Assembly (NCBI RefSeq): GCF_014529535.1
Contig: NW_023503340.1
Span: 310,001 to 374,000 of the forward strand
Length of the DNA: 64,000 bases
Source: Bradysia coprophila
Taxonomy: Eukaryota; Arthropoda; Insecta; Diptera; Sciaridae
Reading direction: 5' to 3'
Below, one piece after another: positions 1 through 11,143 of the stretch. Position numbers and translations under genes: made by a program. The notes under the pieces were generated by a model. The model was not told the DNA's origin, did not search any database, and was given only the letters and a program-made list of their open reading frames with translations. Each line of letters begins with the position of its first letter. Position 1 is the stretch's first letter.

Positions 1-75
1 AAGCCTCACTTCGTTCGGCCTACAATCCGCGAAATTGCCTAAAATCAATCGTCCAAAACAGGTACACAAATGACT
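1..75 (+). repeat. Edge fragment of a dispersed hairpin repeat
   Basis: The first 75 bases match the right half of a hairpin repeat that recurs at 44192-44300 and 44470-44575. All share CACTTCGTTCGG, GCGAAATTGCCTAA and AATCGTCCAAAACAG. The left half would lie outside the window. No coding content. Confidence 0.75.
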
Positions 76-1664
76 ATTTCAGTCAAATTATTTCAGTCAA
101 ATTGACTTCAATCGAAGTTTTTCGCGAGATTTTCGCATTGTTTTTCCGTTTTTCCATTTCGTTGTTTCGTTGTCGTTGTTGCTGTTTTGCCGGTGATTGT
201 GCAATTTTCGCTGGATGGATGAATGGTGAAAATGAGCGGATCAGAAGGTTGGTGACATGAGTACGGCGCATGAGAATTTTTATTTTTTGTTTTTGAAGCT
301 CAGGCTCAGTTCTTTTGTTTGCTTTGCTGCATTTTTTGGTGATTTCTTAGCAGCTTTCCGCTATTTCCCCAAATTTTCCATCAGCAGATGGCAATTTCTC
401 AATGCAAACTATCCTACACTTGTTCATGGAACGTTTTGCTGCTGTCTTGTGTAAGAGGCTAGCGGAAGCAACTGAAGATGGTCAGTCCACTCTGACCAGT
501 GACCGCCGTTAGTTCTCGAGGTCGAAACAGCTTTTCTTTCTTCTTTTTTGTCACTTTACGTGATGTGTGGGCAAGGGAAGAGCTATAGCTCTGTTTGTCG
601 TTCCGAAGGATAGTTTCTTTGTGATTTAGTGAATGTGAAAAGGAGTCCTGTTTTGGTTTGTGTGCAGATGTCCGGTTCTTGCAATTTGCGCCCCTGAGCT
701 TTTCGTCTCAGGTTAAGCAAAATTGGTATGTGCGAAGTTGTTTATGTCCCCATAGTTTACAGCCTTGGACCTGTAGAACGCTATTAATAAGCAAAATAGA
801 ATACTTTTTTTTAAATAATCGAGTAGCCAGCATTTCATGTGCAACTAACAATGTAAATGCATTTTTAAACTGAAACTTATCGGGTAGCGGTACATTGGAC
901 CAAAAAACATCTTGAAGATATTTTCGTCACATTTCCATGCATAGGCTGATGCATAGCAAAAGCAGAAAAAAGTATGAAAAAATAAAAAAACCTGACTTTG
1001 GTGACCAATGTTCACAATGGTTGATTTTCGGAGAAGATTGCAAATTTAAACTTTGTTTTAACGTAAATGTAGATTTGAAGAACTAATAAACATTATGTTA
1101 AGTCGAGCAACATCCGTCAGGATCTTCCAATTCGGAATAAATTTAGATTGGATACTTCAATAATTCAAAAGTGTAGTCGAGCTACGATTGAATTTGTGTT
1201 TTGTGATGGTTCATGTGGACTGTACAGAGTAGAAACAACAACAAAAACGGGACGAAAATATCTTACAGGTTTTTTGGTGAATGTAAAAATGGACCAATTT
1301 ACCGCTCCTTAAAAATTTTCCGTTTAAAATTTTTCGTCTCCTGAGTTCCGGACCACAATCTAAAAAGTGGTTTTTCGGGGCTTGTGTGGTCGTAAGAAAT
1401 CGATCACCCATAACGTGCAGGTATGGTAACATGTGTAACGTCGTGGTATGTTGATGAAGTGGATTGAAATGATCGAAACAATAGATCAATAGTATCCAAT
1501 AATGGTTACCACTGAAAGGTGAGTATTGTGTCCCTGTGTTGCGAAAATCATTTTAAACTTCCCGTGAGAAAAATGAAAGATTTTCAATGAAATGAAAGAT
1601 CTGCAATTCAGGTGATTTAGACAAATTGGTAATGTTCACTCTCCACTCCATAGTTACGTAAGTA
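76..1664. other. Gene-free AT-rich stretch
   Basis: Only short spurious open frames (under 95 codons) occur, with no splice-linked or family-like protein. No recognisable repeat was seen here apart from the edge fragment before it. Confidence 0.5.
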
Positions 1665-1673
1665 ATTATTAGC

Positions 1674-3145
1674 GGTGACGGGTATTATGACCCGGGGAAT
1701 TATCCCCCAGACTGAAAAAACTGAAATTAAATTGGAATTATCACCCGGGGAATTAACGCCCAGGCATTATCACCCAGATCATTTGGAATTATCACCCGGT
1801 GAATTAACGCCCAGGCATTATCACCCAGATCATTTGGAATTATCACCCGGTGAATTAACACCCAGGCATTATCACCCAGCTATATAAGAATGATTTCCCA
1901 GCAGTTTGTAGCTTAAAATTATTAGCAACTGAATTGGGAATTATCACCCGGGGAATTATCACCCAGATCAACAGGAATTATCACCCGGGGAATTACCGCC
2001 CAGGCATTATCACCCAGCTATCTGAGAAGTCATGCTTAATTAGTCTAGTTAATTGTGTATCGTCTGAGAGACATGCACAATTAGGTAATAGTGCATCGCC
2101 TAAGATGTATGCACAATTAGTGTAGTTATTTGTGCATCGTCCTAGAGACATGCACAATTAGTCTAGTTAATTGTGCATCGTCTTAGAGACATGCACAATT
2201 AGTCTAGTTAATTGTGCATCGTCTTAGAGACATGCACAATTAGTCTAGTTGATTGTGCATCGTCTTAGAGACATTCACAATTAGTCTAGCTGATTGTGCA
2301 TCGTCTTAGAGACATGCACAATTAGTCTAGTTAATTGTACATCATCTTAGGGACATGCACAATTAGTCTAGTTAATTGTGCATCGTCCTTGAGACATTCA
2401 CAATTAGTCTAGTTAATTATGCATCCTCTAAGATGCATGCACAATTAGTCTAGTTAATTGTGCACCGTCTTAGAGACATGCACAATCAACTAGACTAATT
2501 GTGAATGTCTCTAAGACGATGCACAATCAACTAGACTAATTGTGAATGTCTCTGAGACGATGCACAACGAACCAGACTAATTGTGAATGTCTCTAAGATG
2601 ATGTACAATTAACTAGACTAATTGTGCATGTCTCTAAGACGATGCACAATTAACTAAACTAATTGTGAATGTCTCTAAGACGATACACAATTAACTAGAC
2701 TAATTGTGCATGTCTCTAGGACGATGCACAAATAACTAGACTAAATGTGCATGTCTCTAAGATGATGCACTATTACCTAATTGTGTTTGTCTCTCAGACG
2801 ATACACAATTAACTAGACTAATTAAGCATGACTTCTCAGATAGCTGGGTGATAATGCCTGGGCGTTAATTCCCGGGTGATAATTCCCCGGGTGACAATTC
2901 CCAATTCAGTTGGTAATAATTTCTAAGCTACAAACTGCTGGGAAATCATTCTCACATAGCTGGGTGATAATGTCTGGGTGTTAATTCCCCGGGTGATAAT
3001 TCAAAATGATCTGGGTGATAATGCCTGGGCGTTAATTCCCCGGGTGATAATTCCTTTTGATCTGGGTGATAAAGCCTGGGTGTTAATTCCCCGGGTGATA
3101 ATTCCAGCCTGGGGGATAATTCCCCGGGTGATAATACATGTCGCC
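1674..3145. mobile_element. Foldback transposon A (palindromic satellite arms)
   Basis: A 1,472-bp inverted-repeat element flanked by a perfect 9-bp direct repeat ATTATTAGC (1665-1673 and 3146-3154). The ends are imperfect inverted repeats (GGTGACGGG... versus GGCGACATG... read inward). The outer arms are tandem units containing TTATCACCCGGGGAATTA (1680-2020, inverted at 2840-3140). The inner arms are about ten copies per side of a ~41-bp unit whose core GCACAATTAGTCTAGTT is part of a near-palindrome; orientation flips near 2485. No transposase frame is present, so it would need help in trans. The architecture and 9-bp duplication match Drosophila FB-type foldback elements; a MULE-type origin is the alternative. 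The class is inference, but the structure and target duplication are directly visible. Confidence 0.85.
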
Positions 3146-3154
3146 ATTATTAGC

Positions 3155-4842
3155 AGAATGTACGTCTTATATCATGTGACTGTTTGCGTAACACAGTGCT
3201 TTATATAGATTACACCGCAATGAAGACTGAAGACATTTCCTACATAACTTAAATAAAAAATCATCAGAAGACGTGTCACCCGTGTCACAAAAAAATCATA
3301 ATCAATTTTTTTTTTGCTCATATCGGAATGTTAAATACAATGTAGCAAAATTATATTCAAGCGTAATTGGTCACAGAGCGTTCTGGAGAGGTTATTTACA
3401 CCGTATTTATTGCTAATTTAAGATATGCATTAACATACGGTTATCGGTAAAACGGATGGAAAATTTGAATAATTCTCAGCGCAACACACTGATCTACATA
3501 CATTTTAATGGACCGTGAGTTGTATTTTTTTCATTTAAATTTATTTTTTAGATGCTAATGAAGGTACTTATATTCGGTTCACACAAAATAAAACCGCAAT
3601 TTTGGAACGACTTTATTTTGAATGAACTTTCATTGTAAAACTTAGTACATATCTCGAACGCAGCGAAAAAATAACCTTTCATGTAAACGGTGTGATTAAC
3701 CCTATTTTCTACACTCAAAATGGCCATGAATGAGTAAGTGAATTTTAGTTAACGCTTTGCTTGATGACAGTTCGGGGTAGAATATGTCTATTTTCTTGCC
3801 TTTTATTTGGCAGGAAGAAAGGAGGGAATAAAATAAACATTTTCTCCTCCAAACTGTCTAAATAAATTTTCGCAAGGGATACACCGTTGACATCTGCGAT
3901 AATTTTCATTTTCGCAGCGCTTCGCAAGGAAAATATTGTATGTTGTTATTGATGTTGTTATTTTGCCACGAGGGATTATAACCCTAGCCTTTGGCTCAAA
4001 CCTCCCACTCGGCAAAAAAAATCGCCAAACAAGGACGTAATGTACTATTATTTTGGGTACAAAAGAATTTTACGATGTTTATTTGCCCCTGTGGTATACC
4101 TCTAAGATACAACATTTTTTATAAAAGTAATTGCTAAGATTTAATATAACTAGAATGTCGGCCGGACTATTCTTAGAAGTGAAAGAGAATCGGTCAAAAA
4201 AGTGCAGTTTTTGATCATCAGGACGAATTCTTGACAGTTCTCACCTTAATGCTAAGAGTGGTCCATACGATTCGGAAATTTTAAGGTGACAACTTTCAAG
4301 TTACGAATTCTTAAATTCACGAGAATCGGAGCCCTGGGCGACTATTCTCGTATTTTCGTACCTGGTACCCCATAAGAACGATCAAGTTACGAATTCTTAA
4401 AGTTACGAACGTATGAGAATTGATGCCCTGTCAAGTTAATATCTTGCAATAAACTTTATATTTTAATCTGAAAAACTAGTAACATTCTAAATATTTGTTG
4501 ATTAATGCAATTGGTCTCCGTAAAATATTTGACGGCTGTACGTTTCGGGTAGAATTAATTTTTTTCATCGACACATTAAATAATTTTAATAATAAAATAT
4601 TAGAATTGGCGCCAAATTCTCTGACATTAGTTAATGTCGCAACCATTGCAACGTAAGCTTTTAATACCACTTACTTAAGCCGAGAGCATCGAAAGGTTGG
4701 TGAACACATACTCAAATGGAAATTCAAGGTAATGAGCATGTAGTGATGAATACAACAATGAGTTAAAATTGCATATTGACTAGCCCGATTAGTTTTATTG
4801 TTTATCATCACGCACGGATGATTAACGATTACACTTTTCACA
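3155..4842. other. Gene-free stretch
   Basis: AT-rich DNA with only short unsupported frames. The stretch 4240-4440 repeats a short motif (AAGTTACGAATTCTTAAA) twice. No gene or element boundary was identified. Confidence 0.45.
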
Positions 4843-4910
4843 TGGCCGCAAGAAAACAAATTGTTTGTAATAGTGTCATATATTACAAACAATTTGTTTT
4901 CTTGCGGCCA
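4843..4910. repeat. Perfect 30-bp inverted repeat (hairpin)
   Basis: Positions 4843-4872 are the exact reverse complement of 4881-4910, with an 8-nt loop. The arm begins TGGCCGCAAGAAAACAAATT. The perfect match implies a recent origin or conversion. No coding frame is associated. Confidence 0.9.
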
Positions 4911-5256
4911 GAAAACGAGTCATTATCGTCTTGCTCAAAATCAATTTTTTGCATTTCATTAAAACCTTCACACACGTCTCTCAACAGAAGATGTCTTAGC
5001 AAGACAGGAATGTACTATTACATGCTGTAAGCTCCTAAACCAATTCTCTTTTTTGCCATCATGAAGTAATAAACAACTTTCGACCCTAGAAAACTCAAAA
5101 GTACGTAATAGCTATTTCAAATAACTTATATGTTCACCGAGTGAAGAAAAAGTTGAAAAATTTCATTTCGATCTCGCTAGCGCGTAGCTAGTTGTACACG
5201 TCAATCGAGAAAATAAAATTTTCTGATATTTTCCCGAAGTCAACACAACGTTTTTT

Positions 5257-5780
5257 TATGCCAAATACTGCGAAAGTTTGTATTTTCGGTCCTCAAATGG
5301 TGACCGAAAGTAAAAAAATTCAGGCCTTGGGCCGAAAGTAAATGTCACTGTCATCATTTTACTTTCGCCCCGTGGGCTTGCGTATTTGCGGGCTGAAAGT
5401 AAATGTCACTGTCATCATTTTACTTTCGCCCCGTGGGCTTGCGTATTTGCGGGCTGAAAGTAAATGTCACTGTCATCATTTTACTTTCGGTCCTCATATG
5501 TCTCGAAAACACATGTTCACTTGATTGAAAGTACGCATTGAGTGTAGTGTTGTGTTGACGATAGCCAAATGTTTTGTGAGCAAGTGAATGTATGTTTACA
5601 GTAATTTCATTTGTTAAATTGTTTTTATTTTTATGCCAGGGGGCTGCCGCCCCCTGGACCCCCGCGCTTTTCGGCATTTTGGTGTTTCTACAGCAAATTT
5701 TGTTGATAACTCAACAGTTTAATTAAAATTATGTTTTGTTTCGGACCGAAAATACAAATCTTCCGCAGTATTTGGCATAA
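5257..5780 (+). repeat. Inverted-repeat element E, copy 1, with 61-bp internal repeats
   Basis: The ends are inverted repeats (TTATGCCAAATACTGCGAAA near 5257 and its complement near 5780). Inside lies a 61-bp direct repeat (5352, 5412, 5473) carrying TTTACTTTCGCCCC, and a GC-rich hairpin CCAGGGGGCTGCCGCCCCCTGG at about 5637-5660. An inverted-orientation copy with one fewer 61-bp unit lies at 43560-44026. Short open frames here are repeat-derived, not genes. Confidence 0.85.
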
Positions 5781-5935
5781 AAAATAGTATGCATCACTTG
5801 GGGCAAAAATAAAAAAAATTAAAACGTGTGATTGCCGCCCTTGCCTGCGGCGCGGGCTGCAAACTTCACACGTTTGAATTTTTTTACTTTCGCCCCTTGT
5901 TATGCAAAATACTATTTCACAACAAAGGCTCACGA
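5781..5935 (+). repeat. Hairpin repeat F, copy 1
   Basis: A palindromic repeat whose arms read AAACGTGTGATTGCCG and CTTCACACGTTTGAAT around a GC-rich centre, ending TTTTTTACTTTCGCCCC. Copies lie at 43440-43560 and, more diverged, at 42565-42665. It always sits next to element E or its relative, so E and F probably move or were duplicated together. Confidence 0.75.
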
Positions 5936-6001
5936 AGTTTCAGCATCAGCAGAGGTGAGAAAATGACTATTTTCTCGCCTGCGTTGTGAAAATACATCCA
6001 G

Positions 6002-6147
6002 AGCGCTTCAAGCAAAAGTGATCATAGTCGGCAGCTGTCAAATAAAGTACTATTTTGTATGAAGTCACAGCACTGCTCCTAACATGAAGAGAAGCAGTGC
6101 TGTGATGAAATGGTGTTTTACAGTTGTGTGACATGCTTGAAGTGCGT
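6002..6147. repeat. Short inverted-repeat element (GCACTTCAAGCAAAAG family), copy 1
   Basis: The ends GCGCTTCAAGC and GCTTGAAGTGCG are inverted. Between them is a second hairpin, CACAGCACTGCT paired with AGCAGTGCTGTG (6066-6113). A related element with the same ends and shared GGCAGCTGTCA interior lies at 27962-28128. MITE-like; no certain target duplication. Confidence 0.6.
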
Positions 6148-6271
6148 TGCTATAGCTTAAATATGAAATGAAAACTTCAACAAATTAAAATGCATTATGT
6201 GACATCACGCTTGCAACACGTTCGAGTAGATTAAACGTTGAGAATATAAATTTCGCTTTCACTAATAGAGA

Positions 6272-6398
6272 GTGTTTAAGTGAGAGAGATGGCGAAATAA
6301 CAACCTATTGTTCCATCTCGGGTTTTCTGTCAGATTCTTTTGTATTATCGATGACATCAGACCCCGGGTTGATTTTCCATCTCGCTCTACTTAAACAC
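6272..6398. repeat. Inverted-repeat hairpin upstream of the SET/MYND gene
   Basis: GTGTTTAAGTGAGAGAGATGG (from 6272) pairs imperfectly with CCATCTCGCTCTACTTAAACAC ending at 6398. It resembles a small MITE. A function in regulating the gene 430 bp downstream cannot be shown. Confidence 0.5.
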
Positions 6399-6828
6399 CG
6401 TATAGCCGCAACACTCGTATCCTACCAAATCAGCTTCGACTTTAATGCAATACACAATGTTGAGCGAACCTAATAGACTCTTACGATTCTGAATTGTTAT
6501 CAGTCTGCGACAACATTCTGTGTGATCGTGTATCGATGATGAATAATATAAATTTTCACTCACACGTGTCCAAATTGTTGGCTTTGTGTGTTAAACAAAA
6601 AAAAAATGAAAAATGAAAAAAGTGATGATGTATCAGATGCTTTGCTTAGTAATACAGGCCGAAAGAGAAAACAGTCATTGTCCGTTATTAAACGAAGAAT
6701 ATACACAAAAAAATGATGATAATGAACACAGGTTCATATAGCAACGTTATTTAAATAGGACACAGTACGAAGCGCCGATAACAAAACGTATCAGTTCAGT
6801 ACGTTTCCGATCATCCAAAGTGAGAGTC

Positions 6829-8259
6829 ATGAAAAGTAACGAGTCAGCTGTAAAACACTTTTCGCTAGCTGAAAGCTATCAGCAAAAGGGAAATTTTGCC
6901 CAAGCTTTGGAAAACTTCAACTTATGTCTGTGTTACGCTCCAGCCAAGTCGAAATTAATTTTCGACTCGCTGACCAATCGATCGAAAATTTATTACAAAG
7001 TGAAACAATACGGACGCGTTCTGGACAATTTGAATTGGGCGAAGGAAATCAAATCGATGGAAAATGGATGTACCGATCTGATGGAAATGTTGACCACTTG
7101 CAAAGAAGAGATTTCACGTGGAACGACTGCAGCCAACGCGACGGATTTCTTTCAATTGACTTTGCCGATAAACGAGAGGCTACCGTTTGTGTCTGCTTGT
7201 TTGGAATTGAAACAAAATGAAATTTACGGCAGATATTTCACAACAAACAAGGACCTCAGTCCCGGTGACGTAATCGTTGCGGAAGAACCGTTTTTCAAGG
7301 TCGTCGATTCGACAGTGTGCCACCTACGGTGCTGTATATGCTGCTCAACTAATTTGTACAGTCTGATTCCGTGTGATAATTGTTCGGGAGCAATGTTCTG
7401 CTCTTACGAATGTAAAAGCTCTTCAATCCATGGACGAGAATGTGAACCAGCCGGAAAACGTATGGATACGCTAGAGGAATACATGCTTCAACGGATGTTC
7501 TACCAAGCAATGGAAGTGTGTGGTGGATCAATGGATGAATTGAAGGCCTTGGTGTCGTCGGAAGCAGAGCACAAAACGATTTTAGATTTTGATTTTCGTC
7601 ACTGTACCGATGACGTGAATAAGAGGAAAATCATTTTGGCGGTGTCTGGATTGGACAAGAGAGATCCTGGATCGACCGAAACATATTCAAGGTATCAGAA
7701 AATTATCGATCGTCTATCCACTGAAACTGCAGCCACTGATGACTTCCTGGAGAATTATCTTGTCAGATGTCTGCAGAGTCTGACCGTCAATTTTTTCCAC
7801 TTCTTCTGGAGCGCAGTGAATGAGGCCAAGCCGAAGGGCTTTCTGTTATGCGCACTGTCAGCGTTTTTCTCCCATTCTTGCGATCCCAACGTGGAAAAAG
7901 TGGACGTGGACAATAGGTTAGTGTTTGTGGCCAAAAGACCGATCAAAGCTGGAGAGCAACTGAACATGTGCTACGATCGCTACAACTATATGCGGTATTC
8001 GCTGGATGAGCGACAGAGTTATTTGAATGAAGTCTACAAATTTAAATGCAACTGTGATGCTTGTGCTAATGACTATGCGAAATACAATTTCACATTTGAC
8101 GACCATCAGCTTGATGTGGAGAAGGCTAAGGAAAAGTATCGTAAAAACTGTGAATATATCAAACAGAACATGTCAACCTATCCCTGCCAGACAATTTGCA
8201 ATGTTATGGAGGAAAATGTATTTTTATTAAGCTATATTGGCAATGGAATGCAATTTTGA
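6829..8259 (+). CDS. SET and MYND domain protein, SMYD4/SmydA-like
   Basis: A single-exon 476-residue protein. ATG at 6829 is chosen because the frame's upstream extension begins with GTG, which eukaryotes rarely use. The N-terminus is TPR-like (residues ~8-75), followed by the first SET segment (about 130-160, GRYFTTNKDLSPGD), a MYND zinc finger (about 167-208, pairs RCCICC, PCDNC, FCSYEC, HGREC), the SET core with SHSCDPN near residue 346 and a tyrosine-bearing end (MCYDRYNY), and a post-SET CNCDAC near 406. SMYD proteins methylate lysines using S-adenosylmethionine; the substrate here is unknown, and many insect SmydA proteins may have other roles. TCAGTTCAGTACG at 6791 resembles an initiator, and AATAAA at 8351 fits the 3' end. 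The C-terminal helical part is shorter than in vertebrate SMYD4. The lack of introns, unlike the paralogue at 24727, could mean an old retrocopy. Confidence 0.9.
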   Translation: MKSNESAVKHFSLAESYQQKGNFAQALENFNLCLCYAPAKSKLIFDSLTNRSKIYYKVKQYGRVLDNLNWAKEIKSMENGCTDLMEMLTTCKEEISRGTTAANATDFFQLTLPINERLPFVSACLELKQNEIYGRYFTTNKDLSPGDVIVAEEPFFKVVDSTVCHLRCCICCSTNLYSLIPCDNCSGAMFCSYECKSSSIHGRECEPAGKRMDTLEEYMLQRMFYQAMEVCGGSMDELKALVSSEAEHKTILDFDFRHCTDDVNKRKIILAVSGLDKRDPGSTETYSRYQKIIDRLSTETAATDDFLENYLVRCLQSLTVNFFHFFWSAVNEAKPKGFLLCALSAFFSHSCDPNVEKVDVDNRLVFVAKRPIKAGEQLNMCYDRYNYMRYSLDERQSYLNEVYKFKCNCDACANDYAKYNFTFDDHQLDVEKAKEKYRKNCEYIKQNMSTYPCQTICNVMEENVFLLSYIGNGMQF

Positions 8260-10373
8260 TTTAGTCGCTAAAGGTCGTCATAGTCGGGTAATGTTAGTCG
8301 TTCATTTTAAGGTTTTTCATTAAAAAATTTTTTTTTCCAATTTTCTTACAAATAAAAACTTTGTTGTTCAACGTCTAGATTGTTTGCATTTTTCATTTAA
8401 ACACTGTTTCCACACAGACAGAAGGCAGACCCCTTCCTTATCGGAAAAATGAAATGTATAAATATTCGGCTGGATAGACCGAAATGCGATTAACTCTATG
8501 TCGTTATCTTCAAAACATTCCGTTGTAAACAACTCTCTGCCTGATTGTAAAAATCTTATCACCAAAAGGGTATAGTATGTGCCCATTCATAACGCTAACG
8601 ACGTTTCTAACGCGTACAAACATATAAGGAAACGGAGGCAGAGCGAAGAAATGATGCGAAAAACAATTCGAATAACATCATCGGTAGTGACGTAGAAACA
8701 TATGGTAAATGGTAATCCAGGCCTGATGAAGTAACTGATTCGTGCTATGTCGATGAGATGTTGACGGTTGAACGATCGTGTGGCCTTTTTTGTGGCACAG
8801 TGTTTAAGATAGTTCAGATACTTATGCTGATTGTTGAATGGCTTTAATCAGGCCCGGAGTGGTTCGAAAAAGCCGTCCGCGGGATCCGTACAACTTATTT
8901 GTAAAGAGCCCAAAAACGAAACATTTTCGTACAAAAATGTCAGAGGCACTTCGTTAATCACCCGAATTCACAGTCTATGGTCAGTCCAGGCCTGACTTTA
9001 TCTATTGTCGTGTAGACACATTTTAACATGAGGCACGATACATTTAGATCAGAATCCGATCGAAGTAGAAACCGTTTTGTAAGAAACATTCACATAAACA
9101 GAAAACGACAGCACGAACCTCTATAAGGTACCTTAGCACTTGATTGTACAAGGCCTTGGCAATGACCATTCCTCGTGATGAAAATGGAAATATGAGATTA
9201 GAAACACTTAAGGTATGTTCAGTTATTCAGCTACAGCTCGAAAAGCTACAGCGGTTCGTTCGAAAATTGCGAGCAATTTACCGCATGCTGCGCAGATGTA
9301 CTTATGGGACTTATGAGTTATTTTAGTTTTGTCGCAACATATACCTTACATCTTACGAGTTGACTTATACAGTGAATAAATGCGGAACATTTCGATTACT
9401 TACCACCGGATACATCCGATCCATATTCAAAATTTAAATATGTTTTTAGTCGATCTTGAATCGATAATCTTTGACCTACATTTAGCAGCAGAATAACCGT
9501 TTTGAATTATTAGATTATCTGCCCACGAAAAAAACAGAATTTCAATTCTTTGAATCCGAGACGCAAAAAATTGTTATTCAAGCGGTCAAAATCATTGGGG
9601 TCACTTTCGGGCGTCAATCCAACACGAAACAATTTATAATTCACTAGGCAACAACTTTTGGTAGTACACGGATGATGGTGGCATAGTGGATGGGACGATT
9701 GGTGCCCTGAGTTGAGTATGAAACAAATGCATTGTTCTAATGACGATGAAAAAAGTGACGGGCTTGGTTTGGTCGATTCATTGTGGGTGTAACAAGAACT
9801 CTGTTGGTCTCGATCACCTATCTATTGTGCATTCTCAAAAAGTGAGATTGGCATTTTTCCTATTTTCGTACAATTTCGCTACGGGACAGGCAGTGCCTAT
9901 TTGGCAGTGAAAGTGAAGCCTCAGATGAATGGTTGATTTGCATCCAAAACCGGTAGGTGTAATATCGGAACAATTAGTGCTCGATTTGATTGTCTGATAC
10001 TTACTCTTCAATGTTCCCTTCATTTACGTTGGGTCTGACTTATCGAGCAAAATATCTGCTGATATGCTTCCAATTTTCGGTCTTTACATTCGCTACTGTT
10101 TGAACTTTCCATTACAGCAGAAGCATTTTTCCCATTGATTTGTACTGAACTGTAACTTAAGAACGTGAGGTAAAGTTCAATGTTTAATGCTTGAAAACAT
10201 CGGTGAGAAACTTGAATCCGGCCACGGTCTTACATTTTTATTGGACAAATAATGAGACTGCTCCGTGTGTTATTGAACTTAACTTTGGCTCGCAATTAAC
10301 ATTTCAGCCTTTCCCACAACAATCACCATTTGTATCACCGTACGAATGTAATTATAGACTTTATATTAAGAGT
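8260..10373. other. Long stretch without a supported gene
   Basis: After the polyadenylation signal at 8351 no protein family is recognisable. One exon-like segment is at 9152-9213 on the plus strand: acceptor GTACAAG, open frame with MTIPRDENGNMRLETLK, donor GTATGT. It could be a small exon of a gene with distant partners, or chance. Frames at 8368-8586 and 9835-10023 on the minus strand have no independent support. Confidence 0.35.
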
Positions 10374-10612
10374 GATATCGCCAAATCTTCAGGTGATTGG
10401 GAAACAAGCGGTCTCCGATTTTAATGAGTGATAGCTCGTTGGATTCGTCTTTCAATTCTAGGAAACACGTGTCTTTCACTTTTTCTTAAAAAAATTTGTT
10501 TTCTGTGAAAAGCGCTCAAAAGTGAAGACATGTCAGAGGGTACCGAAAACAGTTTTTCGACAATAACTCAAGAAAAAATTATTTTAAATTGTTGTAATGT
10601 TGTACGATTGTC
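10374..10612 (+). repeat. Dispersed repeat R1, copy A
   Basis: About 240 bp from ATATCGCCAAATCTTCAGG through GTGAAAAGCGCTCAAAAGTG to AATGTTGTACGATTGTC. It matches 21829-22245, where the same repeat is split by a hAT-type MITE. This uninterrupted copy proves the insertion in copy B. Confidence 0.85.
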
Positions 10613-11143
10613 GGCCTTGAAAAGACCTACAGGTGTAGTATATGCACCGCTTGGTGCTAGTTGATCCACTAGAGTTATGACTAGAAATATAGTGAATGTT
10701 CGGAGAGTCCGCCTTCTCTGCAGCTTCGATGTACCACGGAACTGAGTATGGGGTGTTGTAGCTGGCCTCACCCACTATCGTTGCACATATAAATGAACCC
10801 AGTACTTTTGGGCTGCAAGCCTACAGAAGTCTTGAAAAAAAAGTTGGTGCCAAAATGTAGATTTTTTCCTTCTTTCTGAGGGCCCAACTGCCAGAAGGTA
10901 TTTGTGTTAATAAGTTCCTTAGGCAAGGACAAAAATCTAATTTCAATCTGTCCATCACTCCTTTCTGTGTTTGTTCGTAAAAGCATAGACTTTGGCTATA
11001 AATTGATTATTTTAATGCAATCTCCTCTTAAGACATTCTGACTCACATGCCACAAAACAATTTTTCAGTTCAATCGTTTGCTCTAAATTTTTTTTTTTCA
11101 TAAAATGCTCGCTTGCAGCGCTCCTTAATGCTACGCAATATAA
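10613..11143 (-). other. Possible broken coding remnant, minus strand
   Basis: Two adjacent minus-strand frames look more protein-like than background: 10771-10986 and 10630-10775, the second holding NTPYSVPWYIEAAEKADS and ending at a possible donor GTAGGT. They are in different frames with no clear splice link and match no family I recognise. Either exons of an unknown gene or a decayed one; support is weak. No clear polyadenylation signal for Uba5 was identified here. Confidence 0.2.

Noticed and set aside
1680-3140. CRISPR-like regularly spaced repeats
   Set aside because: The repeats are contiguous tandem units without unique spacers, invert at the centre and are bounded by a target duplication; the genome is eukaryotic.
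5342-5933. Short open frames across the repeated 61-bp units and hairpin F
   Set aside because: They arise from repeat sequence, recur in the inverted copy at 43440-44026 and have no start context or splice structure.
6820-6828. Start of the SET/MYND gene at GTG 6820
   Set aside because: GTG is rarely used as a eukaryotic start; ATG at 6829 is in the same frame three codons later.
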